The position numbers and the translations under genes are program-made. This document shows, piece after piece, positions 61,588-64,000 of a stretch of 64,000 bases of DNA; the first letter of the stretch is position 1, and each line of letters starts with the position of its first letter. The notes under the pieces are model-generated. The model worked only from the letters and a program-made list of their open reading frames with translations, was not told where the DNA came from and did not search any database. The DNA is from Mycobacterium noviomagense (GTDB lineage Bacteria > Actinomycetota > Actinomycetes > Mycobacteriales > Mycobacteriaceae): the NCBI RefSeq assembly GCF_010731635.1, contig NZ_AP022583.1, positions 4,092,001 to 4,156,000 on the forward strand. Reading direction: 5' to 3'.

Positions 61588-62838
61588 ATGAAGGCACTCG
61601 GGATCGCGGCTGCAGCCGCCCTGGCTTTCGCACCGTTCTCGGTGGTAGCCAGCATCCCCGGTGTGGCGCAGTCGGCTCCGTGTGTCGGGGCCGGGTCAAA
61701 CCCAAATTTCTGCGACGAATGCCTTTCGTGGGTGTCGATGTACCACCTTCCGTCGACAAGGTCGTGCTTCGAAGAAGCGCCGCCTCGGCCCGCCCAGTCG
61801 TCTCCCAGCATGGCGCCGCTGCCGCCTCTGGAGCTTCCGCCGGAGCCGGTGCCGCCGGCGCAAACCCCCGAGGTGATTCCGCCAAGCCCACCGCCCACGA
61901 GCACGGTCCCTGTGCGGGCCCCGAAGATCAGTCCGCGGCCCTCCGGTGCGCCGACGAACGCTGCGCTGGTTGCACCGCCGAAGAGCGTCGATGCGCCGCC
62001 CCAGGCGGTTGCGGCCGCGAAAAACGCACCGGCGACGCGCATCGATTTCCGCACGACGCACCAGATGCTGCAGGTGGTCGACTTCAACCACCAGGTGCAA
62101 GATGTGGTCAACGCCCATAACGCCAACGTCGACATCGTCAAAGCCGACAACAAGTCGTTGGCGCGCCCGCGACATTGGGACTACGTCGACTACGACGTCT
62201 ATCACCGTCCCGCTCTGTACAACCCGCTCAACCAGGCGATGACCTTTCGCTATTTCTACAACGGCGCGTATCGGGAGGCGTACGTGCCGGCCGGAGGCCG
62301 GGTGGTGCTCGATGTCGCTAGCGCAGGCGTGTTCCCGTTCACCGCGGTCGGCGGCAGCTATCTGGCCTCGGGCAGCTTCAACGGCGGGGCCTGGATACCG
62401 CCGGACGGCTGGAATGGCCCACCGCCGCCGGAGTACACCCCGCCGGCCCCGCCGGACGTCTTCCAGGACGTCTTGGCCGATGTCCCCGCCCGCAACCAGA
62501 TCGTCAAAGTGGGCCAAGTGGTCGTGGTGGGCCGCGACGAGAGCCAACCCGCCGGCAGCCAGGACACCTTCCTTCTCGACGACTCCACCTTTGCGTGGGG
62601 TCAGACGAACGATCCGAGCGGCAACGCCCAGATCAGGATCACCAAGACCCAGTCGCTGCCGGGTGTCGGGCCGACCGACAATGGCAGCTTCTTGGTGGCA
62701 CTGGCCGGTTACGAGGAGCCCAGCCAACCCAGCGAACCGTGGTGGCCCTCGGTGCTGGGCTACGGTGGGTTGGCGATAGCAGTGGTCTTTGTCGCCTGGA
62801 TGATCAGTCGAGGAACGGCGCGAGAATCTGAAGGTTAG
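61588..62838 (+). CDS. secreted proline-rich protein with C-terminal membrane anchor, unrecognised
   Basis: 416 residues from ATG 61588, with GAAAGG seven bases upstream; an ATG at 61564 is less likely. A signal peptide (MKALGIAAAAALAFAPFSVV then ASIPGVAQSA) precedes four cysteines in ~35 residues (APCVGAGSNPNFCDECLSW, TRSCFEE), probably disulfides outside the cell. Residues ~55-140 are proline-rich and disordered, able to span the cell wall. Then comes a compact domain rich in Y, F and G (WDYVDYDVYHRPALYNPLNQ, MTFRYFYNGAYREAYVPAGG, VFPFTAVGGSYLASGSFNGG). A second proline-rich linker (PPPPEYTPPAPP), a second globular part and one membrane helix (LGYGGLAIAVVFVAWMIS) follow. I do not recognise the family. 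Confidence 0.8.
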   Translation: MKALGIAAAAALAFAPFSVVASIPGVAQSAPCVGAGSNPNFCDECLSWVSMYHLPSTRSCFEEAPPRPAQSSPSMAPLPPLELPPEPVPPAQTPEVIPPSPPPTSTVPVRAPKISPRPSGAPTNAALVAPPKSVDAPPQAVAAAKNAPATRIDFRTTHQMLQVVDFNHQVQDVVNAHNANVDIVKADNKSLARPRHWDYVDYDVYHRPALYNPLNQAMTFRYFYNGAYREAYVPAGGRVVLDVASAGVFPFTAVGGSYLASGSFNGGAWIPPDGWNGPPPPEYTPPAPPDVFQDVLADVPARNQIVKVGQVVVVGRDESQPAGSQDTFLLDDSTFAWGQTNDPSGNAQIRITKTQSLPGVGPTDNGSFLVALAGYEEPSQPSEPWWPSVLGYGGLAIAVVFVAWMISRGTARESEG

Positions 62839-62892
62839 TGGCCCGAGCGGTCGGCACGGCGCTGTACGCAGTACGACGCTGACGTCTTGCCC

Positions 62893-62911
62893 GCGAGGCC
62901 GCATGCCTCGC
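62893..62911. terminator. possible hairpin terminator
   Basis: GCGAGGC and GCCTCGC pair over 7 bp with a 5-nt loop, 55 bases after the secreted protein gene. No U run follows. Confidence 0.35.
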
Positions 62912-63017
62912 TACCCTCGGCGTGAGCGGTCCTGTCGGCGCAAGCGTAGGACCGTGACACAGTCTCGACGCCCAGAGGGCGGTTTCAGCGAGTCTGCCAG
63001 GCGTTTTCAGAAGGGAA

Positions 63018-63770
63018 GTGGCAGTGAACACCGAATCCGCAAAGACGTTTTCTCGCGCCTTTATGGGCTACGCTCCGGCGGCGGTTGACGCCCACATCGA
63101 GGCGTTGACCATCAAGCAGGAGTTGCTGTTCAAGGACGTTGAAAGCCTTCGGGCCCGGCTAAGGGAATGCGACGACGAAACAGCCGCGCTGCGCAGGGAG
63201 ATCGCCGTCCTCAGGGACACCTCGCCCTCACCGCACGCGGTCCAACATCGGATGGGCGAGATGCTGCGACGTGCGGTCGACGAGGTTTCCGAGATGCAGG
63301 CCGAGGCGCGCGCCGAGGCAGACGCGCTGATCGCCGCCGCCAAGGCCGAAGCCGAGGCGGAGCAGCAAAAGCAGGAAAAACTACTGGCGGACCTGGTCGC
63401 AAAGCAAAACGCTTTAGAAGCTGAGTACGAGCAAACCAAGAAAAAGCTCGACGCCGAACTTGTCAGGATGCGCGCCGAAACCAAGTCAGAGATCGATGCG
63501 GCGTGGCAGGACGCCCAGCAGGAGCGTGAGCAACTCCTCGCCGATGCTAAGCAGGAGGCCGATCATTACCGTGAACAGGCCCGGCGCGCGGCGATCGAGG
63601 CGAGGCAGCAACGAATCAGGGTGCTCGAGCAACTGATGGACGTATACCGCGACCTAGAAGCGGTTCCGGCGGCTCTTGAGGCTGCGTATCAGGATGCGAG
63701 GAATTCGCCGGAGCTCAGCCCGGAGACGAACGGCGTGATGCCATTAGACGAGAAAGTAAGCACCGGATGA
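63018..63770 (+). CDS. DivIVA-like coiled-coil protein
   Basis: 250 residues from GTG 63018; GTG 63024 is better spaced from AGAAGGGA (63009-63016). The N-terminus has the DivIVA-type pattern FSRAFMGYAPAAVDAHIEAL. Then about 180 residues are coiled coil rich in A, E, K, Q and R (EAEAEQQKQEKLLADLVAKQ ...). The tail is disordered. It lacks a membrane segment. DivIVA-like proteins bind curved membranes or organise pole and septum proteins. Its place next to a cell-wall-spanning protein fits that, but partnership is inference. Not the essential Wag31, which lies elsewhere. Confidence 0.78.
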   Translation: MAVNTESAKTFSRAFMGYAPAAVDAHIEALTIKQELLFKDVESLRARLRECDDETAALRREIAVLRDTSPSPHAVQHRMGEMLRRAVDEVSEMQAEARAEADALIAAAKAEAEAEQQKQEKLLADLVAKQNALEAEYEQTKKKLDAELVRMRAETKSEIDAAWQDAQQEREQLLADAKQEADHYREQARRAAIEARQQRIRVLEQLMDVYRDLEAVPAALEAAYQDARNSPELSPETNGVMPLDEKVSTG

Positions 63771-63908
63771 GCCCGCGGTAACTAGGCGCCCAAATGTCTG
63801 CAGGACAACAATTCTGATTACGGCTTCGACTGTTTCAGCTTTCGGACCGACATGACTTAAGCCATAGGTCTACGGCCGCACTTCCAATCAAACAATTAGG
63901 TTGTAGCT

Positions 63909-64000
63909 ATGGACAACGACCCGGGTGAATCGGCGTTCACCTGGCAAGACCGGCGCGAGCGGGTAAGCCGAATGCGCGAAGAGCGTGACGAGCACGCGGC
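63909..64000 (+). CDS. start of an unidentified gene, cut by the window end
   Basis: ATG 63909 opens a frame of 30 residues to the edge (MDNDPGESAFTWQDRRERVS, RMREERDEHA). It is strongly charged. The 138 bases before it contain AT-rich sequence (CAATTAGGTTGTAGCT). Too short to identify. Confidence 0.5.
   Translation, partial: MDNDPGESAFTWQDRRERVSRMREERDEHA

Noticed and set aside
61199..61891. 230-codon frame on the minus strand
   Set aside because: It is antisense to vapC and to the secreted protein's signal peptide region, with no start signal.
58982..64000. Possible tRNA-bounded genomic island with att sites
   Set aside because: I looked for a second copy of the tRNA-Pro 3' end and for an integrase in the window and found neither.

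Overview
The window is a piece of a mycobacterial chromosome, very probably from a slowly growing species. It is GC-rich and its genes use many GTG starts. Most of it follows the gene order known from Mycobacterium tuberculosis between uvrA (Rv1638) and der (Rv1713). The 16S rRNA gene has the long helix 18 that is typical of slow growers. It sits in an rRNA operon directly downstream of tyrS, the place where fast growers carry their second operon (rrnB). Slow growers with two operons, such as the M. celatum / M. branderi / M. kyorinense / M. xenopi neighbourhood, are the best guess for the organism; this is an inference, not a database match.

Layout. 1-13,300: the 3' part of uvrA, small conserved and membrane genes, an esterase (Rv1639c-like), lysX, the translation operon infC-rpmI-rplT-tsnR behind a long leader with an intrinsic terminator, an MpaB/DUF2236 oxygenase behind an operator-like palindrome, a class III adenylate cyclase and a rhomboid-like protein. 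13,400-25,700: pheST, then argCJBDFRGH behind an ARG box, which together make arginine from N-acetylglutamate. 25,700-34,960: an intact ABC-F ATPase, a hydrolase/acyl-ligase fusion (Rv1683-like), a Trm112-like protein, a TetR regulator with a two-gene ABC exporter, a methyladenine glycosylase (mpg) and tyrS. The polyketide genes that follow argH in M. tuberculosis are absent.

34,960-40,470: rrn promoter, leader, 16S, 23S, 5S and a strong terminator. 40,600-58,070: a TPR-like gene, glycerol-3-phosphate phosphatase, tlyA, nadK, recN, steA, mctB/steB, pyrG, nudix, xerD, then a methyltransferase on the other strand and parA-scpA-scpB-rluB-cmk-der. These are mostly overlapping or closely packed genes for nucleotide and NAD metabolism, DNA repair, chromosome segregation and septation.

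58,100-64,000: a TauE-like exporter and tRNA-Pro(GGG), after which the known order breaks down. Here lie an IS481-type insertion sequence with imperfect 51-bp terminal inverted repeats and an exact 16-bp direct repeat, a VapBC toxin-antitoxin pair, an unrecognised secreted proline-rich protein with a C-terminal membrane anchor, a DivIVA-like coiled-coil protein and the start of another gene.

Three families of short dispersed repeats run through the conserved part: a MIRU-like element placed exactly between genes that brings its own AGGAGG, a second 40-nt element that has become the N-terminus of argD, and a palindromic element at the pheT/argC and argG/argH junctions. I found no CRISPR array and no prophage. 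I did not find a clearly new multi-gene system; the least explained locus is 61,588-64,000.
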